Shown here: positions 37,515 through 48,017 of the stretch, piece by piece
How the letters are laid out: the number at the start of each line of letters is the position of its first letter
How positions within the stretch are numbered: the first letter of the stretch is position 1
NCBI GenBank assembly: GCA_017979445.1
Contig: CM030717.1
Span: forward strand, 10,311,639 to 10,375,638
Direction of reading: 5' to 3'
Length of the DNA: 64,000 nt
DNA from: Akebia trifoliata
Taxonomy: Eukaryota; Streptophyta; Magnoliopsida; Ranunculales; Lardizabalaceae
The notes under the pieces: generated by a model
Seen by the model: only the letters and a program-made list of their open reading frames with translations
What the model was told of the DNA's origin: nothing
Database searches by the model: none
Position numbers and translations under genes: made by a program

Positions 37515-37910
37515 TAATGCATTTTTAAACTCTTGGTGATGTTCCTCAATTATTGTTTTTTATTTTAGTTGAACCGATAATTGCACTCTGACGATCAAAT
37601 CAGTCTTGATTTTTATAGAGTATAAAATTGATTTTAGATGAAATTGCGTATTTTTGCCTTCATTTCTTGTCCCTTTATAGGGTCTCAGTACAATTGGTTG
37701 TATCGCATGTTGTTTTGTTCATATCATGTTCGGAGATGTTGACACATGTTTGTTATAGATTTTCATAATTTTTTCACATGGTGGTCACGTGTTGGCAAAA
37801 TGTCATAGTCTATCTAATCGGCTCCGTATGTATTTTGATTGGGGAATGTCTCGTTAGTTGTTTTTTGTATACAAGTTTTGATGGGATAATCCATGTATGA
37901 ATTTTGTTAT
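37515..37910 (-). repeat. Right arm of a large inverted repeat (LTR-like)
   Basis: On the minus strand it reads in parallel with 36590-36975: GGAGCCGATTAGATAGAC, CACGTGACCACCATGTG, GCAATTTCATCTAAAA and GATTTGATCGTCAGAGTG. The two arms point toward each other across about 540 bp. They may be two LTR fragments inserted in opposition or arms of one foldback element. Confidence 0.6.
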
Positions 37911-38224
37911 GCTTTGCAAGATCTGAAATTAAAAGTTTAGTTTACATTAATCGTTAGGTTTTTCTCAACATAAAGAGATGAAACAAGGTCTCAAATTTTA
38001 GAGAGGAAGTTGCAAGTGTTCTCTTTTGATTCATAAAAAATGAAGTGTTCATGGTTAGATACAACCCTACTTTTTTTATACTAGAATTGGATTTTGATCG
38101 TGGTGCTACTCACCCATGTGCCCCATTGATTTTGGTCTAGTTCATCTGAGGCATGCGAAAGTGGCTCTGATTTGATGTGTTATGAGTAATTTAGATGGAT
38201 GGTTGTATAGAGTATAAGTTATTC

Positions 38225-40370
38225 ATTAGTTAAATTTCTTAAGGATGATGGGATTATTAGACAACACCTTTGTATGTACATCCCAACAAAATGATGTTGT
38301 AGAGCACAAGAATCAATTTTTGATGGCGAGAGGTTGGTATGTGTGAACAATGCGGGTTTAGGCAAGGAGTTGTGGGCAAATGGTTGTGGTTACAATTTCC
38401 TATTGCATTACAAGGTCTCCATAAATGACATTCAATAAAGCCGTAAGGAGTTAGATGTTTTATCAAATAAAAAGTTGAATGAGCTCATTAAATTTTACAA
38501 TTATGAATCGATCACTAGGCACAATGTTTTTTTATGCACACCCCAATAAAGTGGTGTGGTAAAAGGCATAAAGTGAACGTTGATAGAGATAGCTTGATAT
38601 ATGTTTAGTAATGTGGGTCGAGGCAAAGAACTATGGTAGTACTCGTGACTGCTACTTTCTATCTCATTAACCAATCTCAATTTACAACATTGGGTAATAT
38701 CATAAGACATGGTTTTGAATCCCTTAAGATGAATTCCAAGTTAAAAACTAGTCCCTGGTTGTTTAAGGAGCAAGTTGGATCTTAAGTTCAAAACATGCGT
38801 CTTTGCTGGCTAAGGAAGATGTGCTAAAAGCATATCATTTGTGAGATCCGATTTCTTGTAAGATCATAGTGAACTAATTTGTCAACTTTGATAAGTCTTG
38901 GTACTTGCAAATGACATCACGAAGAAAATGATCATCATAAGTTGCACTAGGGTCACGTTTCTCAAAAAAATAAAATCAATTGACCATTTTTCTTGTGGTA
39001 GCAATGGTGAAGTTGAGGAATATGATGAACAACTATCTCCATTATTTTTAACTTGTTCAATACGGGTGGGTTGTTTGCTTGGACTTTTAGTCCTAATTCA
39101 TTTGAAGTATTGGTATTAACATTCTTCATTGTGGCACTTAAAGGTGACGAGTCAGCTAGTATGACGAAAACAATGCATACGTGTGGGTTGTTTGCTTGGA
39201 CTTTTAGTCCTAATTCATTTGAAGTATTGGTATTAACATTCTTCATTGTGGCACTTAAAGGTGACGAGTCAGCTAGTATGACGAAAACAATGCATACGTG
39301 TTGAAAACACTTTACAATAACCAAATGTGACATTTGATAGAGCTACATTCTTGGAAGAAAGATTTGAAGGGATAGAAATAGATGGGATTTCGTCACTTGC
39401 ATTAAGGGGGTTTGTGGAGAAGATGCACGAGAATTTTTAAATGAATGAAGCCAAATCAGTTTAGTAGAAAAAGAGAGAGCATGTGAACAAAGTTTTCAGT
39501 TAAAGGTTATGTACACCAAGTTGTCTTAGCTCCAGGAGTCAAGTGGTGTGTTTCAATTGGACAGTTAGACTTGTTAAGTTGGTTAGGTGGTGACTCGTGT
39601 TGGGCATCTTTTCGTTTTAAGTTTTCATGACATCAACTTTAGCTACTCCATGAGTAAAGTTCCTTATGGTAAGGGAGCACTATTATCTCACTTCAAATTT
39701 TCCTACCAACAATGTCTTAAATCGAAGGAAGAAATGAAGATGGATGGAGTTCCTTGTGCTAGCTTGTGGGGTTCTTTATGTTTTGCATGGTATGTTGTAG
39801 ACTAGATATTGCATGTTTAGTTGGTGTTCTAACTTGTTTCATGGAGGATTTTGGGCATAGCTTATTGGGAAGTCATCTAGTTAGTGCTTAGTTATTTTAA
39901 AGGCATTCGTGTCTGAAATCCCATACAAAGGGTTTGGATCTTACGCATGATTTTGTTTATACAAAATTTTCCCCCGACCTCAACAAAATGTGGTCGGCTA
40001 TGAGCTAAATATTTTGTTTTGGTTATGGTTCTATTAGTTGGGTGTACAAGCTTTAACCAACGATGGCATTGTTGATCATTGAAGTTGAATTCATGGTATC
40101 GACGAATGGTAAGAAGGTGATATGTCTTCAAGGTTTGATGGGCGAGATTATTGATTACAAACTGAGTTTGTCTTGAGATAGCATTAGTCCTATCTCTTTG
40201 GCTAAGAATCTAGTTTGTCTCATATTTGAGAAATTTTTGAATAAGGCAAGATGCGATTGATAGAGGTGGAAATTAGGGAGGAGAGCATAGTGAATTTGTT
40301 GACAAAAACACTTCAAATAGAGAAGTTGGAGTGGACCTTGACTTTCTAGGTTTAAAAAAAAAAAAAAAGT
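38225..40370 (+). pseudogene. Wrecked Ty1/copia retrotransposon
   Basis: Translated fragments, broken by stops and frame changes, follow copia order. Integrase pieces come first: CTSQQNDVVEHKN near 38274 and then NAGLGKELW near 38350. A second integrase-like copy follows (GVVKGIK near 38557 and NVGRGKELW near 38610). Next is a linker (SKLDLKFKTCVFAG, about 38770-38812, then DPISCKIIVN near 38848). A reverse-transcriptase tail follows (EKMHENF near 39418, then MDGVPCASLWGSLCFAW, about 39739-39790). RNase H is last (EVEFMVSTNGKKVICLQGL near 40081 and SLAKN near 40197, then LLTKTLQ). LTRs could not be delimited. Confidence 0.75.
39066..39299 (+). repeat. Perfect 117-bp tandem duplication
   Basis: Unit 1 (39066-39182) and unit 2 (39183-39299) are identical over 117 bp by eye, beginning GTGGGTTGTTTGCTTGGAC and ending GCATACGT. 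The surrounding copia remnant is heavily decayed, so this exact duplication must be recent or an assembly effect. 117 is a multiple of three, so open frames run through both units. Confidence 0.95.
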
Positions 40371-40882
40371 TGATGTAAGTTGAATGGGTTGACAATGACA
40401 TGTAAGTGATTTTCTAGGAAGGTGAAGATGATTGGGTTTGGTTAGATAGAATCATTTTTTTTTGTTTTGTTTCGTGGAGTTGATGGATCTGACAACACTT
40501 ATGTGGGAAAATGTTTTAATTAACTCCCCCCCCCCCTTCCCAATTGATAATGCAAGGGATCCCACATTCCTATCTTGATATGAGATTAATCCCTACGGTT
40601 GCATGCGCCAACCCCATGGAAGTTTCCCAATAGGGCAAATCAAGAGGTTACCCAATTTTAATCAACTTCAATTAAAAAAGGGTATTCTTATAGACATTGT
40701 GGTTTAGTAGGAGTTTTCTCTGAAGGTACTTTATGACGAGGGATGACAACACTAAATGGTTTTTTTATTAGGATTTCTCTCTTGTTAAAATCTTAGAAGC
40801 TCAAGATTGTTGGGTATTGTCATCATTTTGTTGTTGTCCTATTTATGATAAGGGAAAATTATGAAAAAAAATCACATAAAAA

Positions 40883-41645
40883 AATATTTCCCAATAAGAA
40901 CATAATTTATTGTAAATTATGAAAAAAGGTAATAAATCGGCCATTGAATGGTCAATCCGCTCTTATTTCTCTCCTAAACTTTTTTTTAAAATCGAATTTT
41001 AAAAAAATCGACCATTAAATGATTGTCCATTTTCTCTCTCTTCTGATTTTTTTTTGGAAAATCGAATTTAAAAAAAATCGATCATTAAATGATCGTCTAT
41101 TTTCTTTCTCCTGAATTTAAAGACCATTAAATTTAAGATTAAGATCTTGATGTTTATGAAAGAAATCAAAATCTTAAGATCTTGAGATGATGTTTATAAA
41201 AGAAAAAAATTTCGATTTACCTTTTAGATTGTGATTGATAATGGTGAAGAAATTGAAGAAGAAGTCGAGATTTTTTCGTTCTTAGAGAGAAGAGAAGGGA
41301 GAGGAGAGAGAAGAGAAGAGGGAGTAATGGTTGGTCATTTAATGACTTAAATTCGATTTTTTTTTTTAAATTCAAAAGAGAGAAAGAGGAGAGAGGAGAA
41401 GAGAGAATGGACGGTCATTTAATGGTCGATATTTTTTAAACAAAATTCAGGAGGGAGAGAGAGAAAGAGAGAGGAGAAGAGAGAAAATGAACGGTCTATT
41501 AATGGTCGATTTTTTTTTTTAAAATTCGATTTAAAAAAAAAAATCAGGAGAGAAGAGAAAGAAAATGAACGGTTATGTAATGGTCGATTATTACCCTTTT
41601 CATAATTTACAATAAATTATGTTCTTTTTGGGAAATAATTTTTCT
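40883..41645. mobile_element. Long-TIR element with GA-rich interior
   Basis: Arms of 60 bp or more: left ATTTCCCAATAAGAACATAA then TTTATTGTAAATTATGAAAA; right TTTTCATAATTTACAATAAA then TTATGTTCTTTTTGGGAAAT. The inner arms repeat a motif like ATGGTCGATTTTTT on both strands around a GAGAGGAGAAGAG-rich core. About 760 bp, no coding capacity. This looks like a foldback or long-TIR non-autonomous DNA transposon. A target duplication was not resolved in the A/T-rich flanks. Confidence 0.65.
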
Positions 41646-42574
41646 ATTTATTTATTATTTTTTTTTTGTTGTGACAATAGGAGTGTCGGTGAGTCACTTG
41701 ATGGATTAATGTCATCAAGTTTTTGCTTGAATTGAGTGTAGAGAGTTTGGTAGGTTTTGACTATGGTTGCTTTATACACATGCTTGTGGTATTTGGTTGT
41801 TAGAATTAACTCATCAAATAAGTAATTTTTCACTTATGGCGTCGTTTTACCACAACAGATTCTATGGTGGTTCACATTGCTTGGCAACAATTTTTCGTAC
41901 TTGATCATGCACTTGTATATGTAAACCATTGCTATGAGTATGGGCATCCTTAGGTTCACACATTGATTGCTCCGTTGGATCTTTATTCCAATTGTGATGG
42001 TTGGAACTTATATGCAAATACACGAACCTGAGGAATGTTGTTCCTTGACGGGTCTCTTGGCATGATTCTACTGGTATGTGGCAGTGCAATGACACCTGCT
42101 TTTTGTTCTCTGTTACACCGTGTATGATTTTTTAGTTAATAAGATGCTGGATTTTGTTGGTGGTAACAATATTTATTCGTGGTTATATTTTTTCGGGGTT
42201 TTAATGGGCTGCATTTGTTTGCAGGTGCAGGTTGTAGGCTTAGGGAAAATGATGAGAAGATGCAGTTCTCTATTCAACTTAAGAGGAATTTGAATTAATT
42301 ATTTGCTAGGTTGAGCTAAGTGTTTTTTTTTTTTTTTTTTTAAATTTATTTATAAATATTTTATGTAATAGATATCCAACTATTGAGAGGAACTTTTTTT
42401 TGCAGTGGTTAAGATTTGTTGGAGTGAAAATGAAACCTTTATTATAGCCCTTTACTTTCACTAAAATATTACAGGTTCCCAATTCCCAAAACATTTGGAT
42501 CTACAGCCATAAGACCGTTTTCTAGGGTTCTTAAATCCTTGGGTCATCATTTTCATTGAAACCTTAGCCCAGAA

Positions 42575-42690
42575 AAGAAGTTTAAATCCAATTACGAGAA
42601 ATTACCCTGTTAAAGTACTTCATTCAGGAGAGATGTTTAAATCCCACTATGGGAAATTTCCCGGGTAAAAGTACTTGATTTAGGGCTATT
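42575..42690 (+). repeat. Tandem duplication, about 55-bp period
   Basis: TTTAAATCC...GAAATT...AAAGTACTT...AGG occurs at 42581 and 42636 with substitutions between units. Confidence 0.6.
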
Positions 42691-42702
42691 GTTCTGCTTC
42701 CG

Positions 42703-42800
42703 ATTTGCTGTTTGTATCTGAAGGTAACTAGGGCTGTCTAGGGATTGGGAATTTGCTGTTTGTATCTGAAGTTAACTAGGGCTCTCAAGGGATAGGGATG
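42703..42800 (+). repeat. Tandem duplication, 48-bp period
   Basis: ATTTGCTGTTTGTATCTGAA followed by GTAACTAGGGCT occurs at 42703 and 42751 with few changes. It lies next to the 55-bp duplication. Confidence 0.75.
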
Positions 42801-43094
42801 GGGATCAGGATTGATTCAATGAGGATTGGGTTTGGAATCAATCCGGATTTTGAACTATAAAAATTACTTTTAAATCAATTTATTATGCTTGCATCATTTG
42901 TTAATTATGTGTAAGGGTTATGGGTAGCATACTTGCATCAATGTAGGAAATCTAATTGTTAACTCTTTAATACAGCCTACTAAATAGTGATAGGTTAATG
43001 CATATTTAGGTCAAAAGACTCCCTAATGAGCTCTCTTAATGCCTTTATCGAGATAGCTATATTTAAGTTAAAGTTCTTTCTTTCTTTCAAAAAA

Positions 43095-43160
43095 AGCGTC
43101 GTGCTGGAGTGACCTCAAGATTGGACCTCATGTGAAAGATGCTTTTTCACCCGTATTCAG
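43095..43160. mobile_element. End fragment of the GAGTCGTGCTGG MITE family
   Basis: GCGTCGTGCTGGAGTGACCT followed by CAAGATTGGACCTCA matches the terminal arm of the element at 18260-18439. The matching right end was not found, so this is a fragment or a rearranged copy. Confidence 0.5.
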
Positions 43161-43619
43161 AAAAGCATCCATAATTTTAATACCACTTTCACGTCAGAGA
43201 GAGAGAGAGAGATCTTACCCTCCTTAATAAAAAGGGCAATGTTGTAAAGAATAATGATTATCTATGCCCCAGACGTGGCATTTGTTAGAATCATAGATTT
43301 TTTCTCTCTCTCGATACCCAATTCCACAAAATTTGGGAGATGTACAGTTGTGTGTCATGAGGGAAAATATCTATGGTTTAATCGGTACTACATCAGGGGG
43401 TGTGTTAGTCGGGGGCGTCAGAAAATCATGATTCAAAATAATTTTGAAAATATATAACGAAATGCTGGGCAAATTTTATTTTACCTGAAAAATTGTTATC
43501 TAGTAAAATTTCTTACACAAGCTTAAACTCAAATACAGGTGGGGCCGTTTATTTGGTCCTATTACATTGTTATAAGAAACGTGAATGACCATATATATAT
43601 ATGAGAAACGTTCAAAGGC

Positions 43620-43885
43620 CCTAAAGAAAGTTTTGAAATTGATTGGTTTTTTTGTGAGGATGATCTTTATGGTGAAGAGAACATCCTAATAAAAAATTAG
43701 TGTATTCTAAAACATCTCATCTTAATTTACAGGTTGAAGAATTGTGAATCATCCAATTTTTGTAAATCATTTTTTATGGGATTATAAATTTGGGAATAAG
43801 TTGTTTTTGGCAAGAATGGTCTTCTCATCATAGAATTCATAAAAAATCATCTCATTTTGAAATTTCTAATCCATACATTAAAAGA
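43620..43885. repeat. MITE related to the 12442-12842 element
   Basis: Two opposed units with TTTTGTGAGGATGATCTTTATGG-type (core GAGGATGATCTT) and GAGAACATCCTAATAAAAAA-type halves, and AAATTTCTAATCC on the right. Same internal design as 12442-12842 but with unclear ends. Confidence 0.45.
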
Positions 43886-43918
43886 ATGTTTGGCTCTCTT
43901 TAGGACATCTGGACGTCA

Positions 43919-43920
43919 CG

Positions 43921-43973
<53 letters not shown>
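43919..43973. repeat. Compound (CT)n(AT)n microsatellite
   Basis: A CT dinucleotide run of about 26 bp passes directly into an AT run of about 28 bp. Confidence 0.95.
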
Positions 43974-43976
<3 letters not shown>

Positions 43977-45062
43977 TAAGTTTGTCATTGGTGTCAGATT
44001 CGTATAATAACATAAACTACATGGCATATTTTTATTGGAAATTAAATACATCATGTCATATAGAAAACGGTTTGCTTATGAGCCGATCTATTTTAAACTC
44101 CTATCAAAATATAATATGCCCCATAGATATAATAGGAATGGGACATCTGATCTTTATTCATATGCATTATGATATCACAAGCAAACAATGGTATTTTGAT
44201 ATAGGACACGTGGCACCTAATTGGCTCGAGTGGCATGTTATGTGAAATCATGAATTGGTTGATTAAATCATGGTAAATGATGAGAAGGTGACTAAAAACC
44301 AATCGATAACTCTACTAACCACATTCCTCCGAGCTTCTCTGCAGCTCACACGTGGCTATATGGTGGTAAAATCGTGTCTTGCACTCATGTAGTTAACTTA
44401 TGGTGCACTCATCTTATTTTCTTTGTGGGTTTCACCTGTTCACATTATGATCTTTATTTTCTTTCTTTTGAAAAAGAAACTGTAGCATATGTTACACTAA
44501 CTTCAGTACTCCAGCGACAAGCACCAGATCATCCTCTGGTTTCTATAAACGTGAAGACCAAAATGCCAAAATCCCAATTCGTGTAGCCTTAAGTGTAACT
44601 TTCGTTACGTTATATAGAAATGAGACCGATATTGTTGTCCATGTGTTTATCAATTCTACACAAAAAAATCCAATTATTATTATTATTAAAATGTTAATTC
44701 AATTTATTATCAAAAAAAAGTAGAGAAAAATCATACCAGTATTTAAGTGTTCGAATCCAATGCCCTTTTTTTTATGACCAGGTATCCAAGTAGACAGCCG
44801 TCCGAGCTTGTATTTGGACTTTGCCCATTCCATAGACAATTGTTTTATCCATGGACTAGTCTTAGTGTACCGTCCGCACATCACACACAACAGGTATGTG
44901 AGGATGCACCCTTGAGGATGCACATCACACATAAATGACATTCTTGTGATAGATTGTCCCCACACGATATCACCTCCCTATTACATGATTGCATATAACT
45001 CAAATAATAATTATCCTTAATTAACTAACTAACTAACTAATTAAATCAAGACATACAAGGAA

Positions 45063-45252
45063 AGCAATTCAAGCTTACCTGAAACATCGATGAATGGAAG
45101 GTATGGGTGAGGTTGAAAGGCACCAGTACCGAAGAATGCTTTTTCTTCACGTGAATTTACAGCGATGATACCTATATATATTCCCTCAATGTTCAACTTC
45201 GGGATCGTACTCAAATACTCCCTTCGCAGGTCTAAGGGGGTGTAGTAGACAC
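45063..45252 (-). other. Possible orphan coding exon, unidentified
   Basis: On the minus strand an open stretch with fairly protein-like composition (DLRREYLSTIPKLNIEGIYI, then EEKAFFGTGAFQPHPYLPF) starts after a TTAG acceptor-like site near 45238 and ends at a GTAAGC donor-like site near 45078. I do not recognise the family, and no neighbouring exon was found. It may be a gene fragment, a pseudogene exon or chance. Confidence 0.22.
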
Positions 45253-45509
45253 ACAATTAACAAGCACCAATTAATGGTGTCTGGTGTCAAAAACCTACCA
45301 CTTTCTGGAAGTAATGAATTTATAATAAAGCTTATGGGTCTTGTTAACGTGTGCCCTTTTTTGGCGCACATTAAAGGATAATATATAAATACACTTGGGA
45401 GATTGTGTTTTGTATAAAAATACCCTTACAAAAAATATTTTTTTTACAAAATACCCTCGTGTGCTTATTCCGGAAGTGTATTTATTACGCTAACAAAATC
45501 CAAAGTTTT

Positions 45510-45960
45510 TAAGAAAAATATTTTCCTTACTTAGAAAGATTTTAACTCTTAAGTACGAAAGGTCCTTGAGCTCAAATGAATTACCACATTGGCAATTCAA
45601 CACTGCACCCCTCTAGATTTCACTGAAAAACTTATATCCAAAACAAAAAACAATAATAATTTCTTTTAACCTTGATCCAAGGTTTTGAAAATGTACAGTT
45701 ACAAACTGCCTTAAAATTCTAAAATTTAAAATTAAAATTTAACTGTTTAAAATAATATATTTTTTTAAATTTTATTTTTCAAAATTTCATAGAATTTTGT
45801 CCTGCAAAACCCTATGGCATTGGATGATGTTTTTGATTGCCACAAGGTGAGCTCAATGACCCTTATTAAGAGTCGAAATCTTACTAAGTTGGTAAGGCTA
45901 GTTGGACTTTAAAGTTTATAAGAAAAACACTTTCCTTAATACATTAATAAGAAAAATTTC
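45510..45960. repeat. Dispersed repeat family (ACTAAG...GGTCCTTGGG), copy 2
   Basis: Contains TTTTCCTTACTTAGAAAGATTT, GGTCCTTGAGCTCAAATG, a CTTGATCCAAGGTTTTGAAAA block and, at the right end, ATCTTACTAAGTTGGTAAGG. It aligns in order with the copy at 53310-53730 inside ceramidase intron 6. Confidence 0.55.
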
Positions 45961-46306
45961 CAAACTACGTCGTCTTGTGACCTCTAAAACCATGATTTGA
46001 TGCCACGTGAATGTATTGGAAAGTGAAATTCTACCAACTTTGAAAAAAAGAGTGGAAATTTTGATAAATTAACATATATACTAGTTAATAAATAGTTTAA
46101 GTATCACATAGACATAGACTGATTGATCTATTGAGATGGTTAATCTACTCAAAACATGCATCTTGACAGACAACCACATCATTATGGCATTGGAAGATTG
46201 ATCTTGGTAAAATGTTGAACACGTGAGCATTTTTTCATAAAATCGAGAATTTTGAATTTGGATAGTAAAATTACAGAGGTGCACAATTTTTTTCTAAAGT
46301 CCTTAG

Positions 46307-46528
46307 CATGATTTCAAAACTCATCCGAGACCAAGACGTATCGCTTGAGTTGTCTTGATATCTCCCAACAATAAGACAGATGGATAAGTCAACGTATCAG
46401 ACAAGATTTAAAACTCACATTCATTTTTCTTATTATTGAATGAAACATCTCAACCGGAAAATTCACCCGAGATGACTTGGTCTGATTCATGAATAAGACG
46501 AGACGTCAAAACGAGTTCTAAAATCATG
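46307..46528. mobile_element. hAT-like MITE, CATGGTTTTAAAA family, copy 2
   Basis: 222 bp. The ends are CATGATTTCAAAACTC and the complement of CATGATTTTAGAACTC. Flanks are GTCCTTAG (46299-46306) and ATCCTTAG (46529-46536), an 8-bp target duplication with one mismatch. The interior shares the GAGACCAAGACGTATCG-type motif with the other copies. Confidence 0.8.
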
Positions 46529-46722
46529 ATCCTTAGTCATTCAAAAATGAAATTTATACACATTTGATCATTAGAGTGCAATCGTGTGTATATATATATG
46601 AAGCAAAGATAAAGCAATCAACTCTATTAAGGGTTTCAAGTAGGACCTATATTTGTACCCACATTACCTAATGGACTTGAACATGATTCACTTACCCTAT
46701 TCAAATCAGTCTCGATCCGAAC

Positions 46723-46923
46723 CATGGTTTTTAAACTCGGTATCTCGACTCGTCTCGTTCAACTTAGATACCGAGTCGTCTTAGACGAGTTAGATAAATC
46801 AAAAAATTGCACGTGAGTAGTAAAACTCAATAAAAAAATGACTTTGTGAGTTGGTCTCATTCAGCTCTAATACCGAGTTAACTCGGATGATACGTCTCGG
46901 TCTCGGATGAGTTTAAAAATCAT
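46723..46923. mobile_element. hAT-like MITE, CATGGTTTTAAAA family, copy 3
   Basis: 201 bp. The ends are CATGGTTTTTAAACTCGG and the complement of CATGATTTTTAAACTC. It has a perfect 8-bp target duplication ATCCGAAC (46715-46722 and 46924-46931). It lies about 200 bp from copy 2 and about 1.1 kb upstream of the ceramidase start. Confidence 0.85.
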
Positions 46924-48017
46924 GATCCGAACCGACCCAACCGAATTGGACTCCCGACTAAATTAGGAATCAAAGTTGTATCATCAATTTCAGTGGTGGC
47001 CCTCCTAAGTAATTGTCCACAGTTGGGAAGCATACCGTATACTCCACGATTTACACTTTCATAGCGTTCGGTTAACTTCAACTTCTGTAAATATGTCTTT
47101 AAAACAGGGGCATTTGCAGTCTTGCAGAGATCTAAGCAACGCTGCAACTTATTGAGTTAAATGCGAACACTGGAAACTCTACTTACGTGTTATGAATCTC
47201 TCGTTCTTAACTTAAGCCGAGCAAAATGCGTCGATCCTACGAAGACGACTCTTAATTTCTAATTATTATATTTTTGTGCTCTATCGCTTTCTTTGGGCTG
47301 ACGCCATTGAAGAAAACTATTTAGGGTTTCTTGGTTTCACCTACTCTTTTAAAGTCTCCTGCTGATATCTATATTAAGAAACTGAAAATTTTGAAGTTCA
47401 GTCGATTTGGTATCAACCGCCATTTGAAATTTCAACATAGATTTTAGAAATCTCACTTGTAAGGTATTATGCTGATCTTCTTCAAATTCATTATTTGTGA
47501 TTTCCTACTTAGGGTTTGGAGATCATTCGTTCTTCTTGGTATTAATGTTTGAAATGATTGTTATTGGACATTTTGATGCTGTTTTGAGTTTGTGCCTATA
47601 TTTTCATGCTAGCAAGAGAAAAAAAGACGAAATATGGAATCAGATTAGCCTGGTTTTGGAGAATTTGGGATTTGTTATGGTGGCTTTGTTCGATTGAGAT
47701 GGCCTCCTAGAGATATTAGTGTCCTTTAGAACAGATTACACAATGAAGGGTTTCGACTTTCAAAAGATATGAATTTATTAAACACAAATCGTTTTTAGTT
47801 TTCCAGTTTGTTAGATAATTTATTTTTGATGGTAGACTTTAAATAATGTTGGTTAGGAATTGTATGGATGATGTTAGTTAGGAAACACTAGCATTACTTG
47901 TAATTTTAACTTGGAACCAATCTCAAAGCAGCTTATATCTGACTCTTCTTTGATTTTCATTTGAAGGGTAATGGAAAGGATCATATGAAAAGTATTGCAT
48001 CTCGTTAACGGATTGTG

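Larger units (their letters stand above)
35017..48017. other. 13-kb intergenic region without a supported gene
   Basis: Dominated by transposon remains listed separately: inverted LTR-like arms, a ruined copia element, a long-TIR element, MITEs and simple repeats. Unassigned AT-rich stretches are roughly 35030-36580, 41650-42560, 42850-43090 and 44000-45000. The last part (about 47160-48017) is probably promoter and 5' UTR of the ceramidase gene. A GT donor near 47463 and an AG acceptor near 47967 could bound a leader intron, but this is not certain. Confidence 0.65.

Noticed and set aside
38962..39333. 123-aa minus-strand frame with an internal 39-aa repeat
   Set aside because: The repeat is only the 117-bp DNA duplication read on the wrong strand of a copia remnant; a similar frame exists on the plus strand.
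46920..47147. 75-aa minus-strand frame upstream of ceramidase
   Set aside because: It starts in the flank of a MITE, has no recognised homology, and no splice partners could be found.
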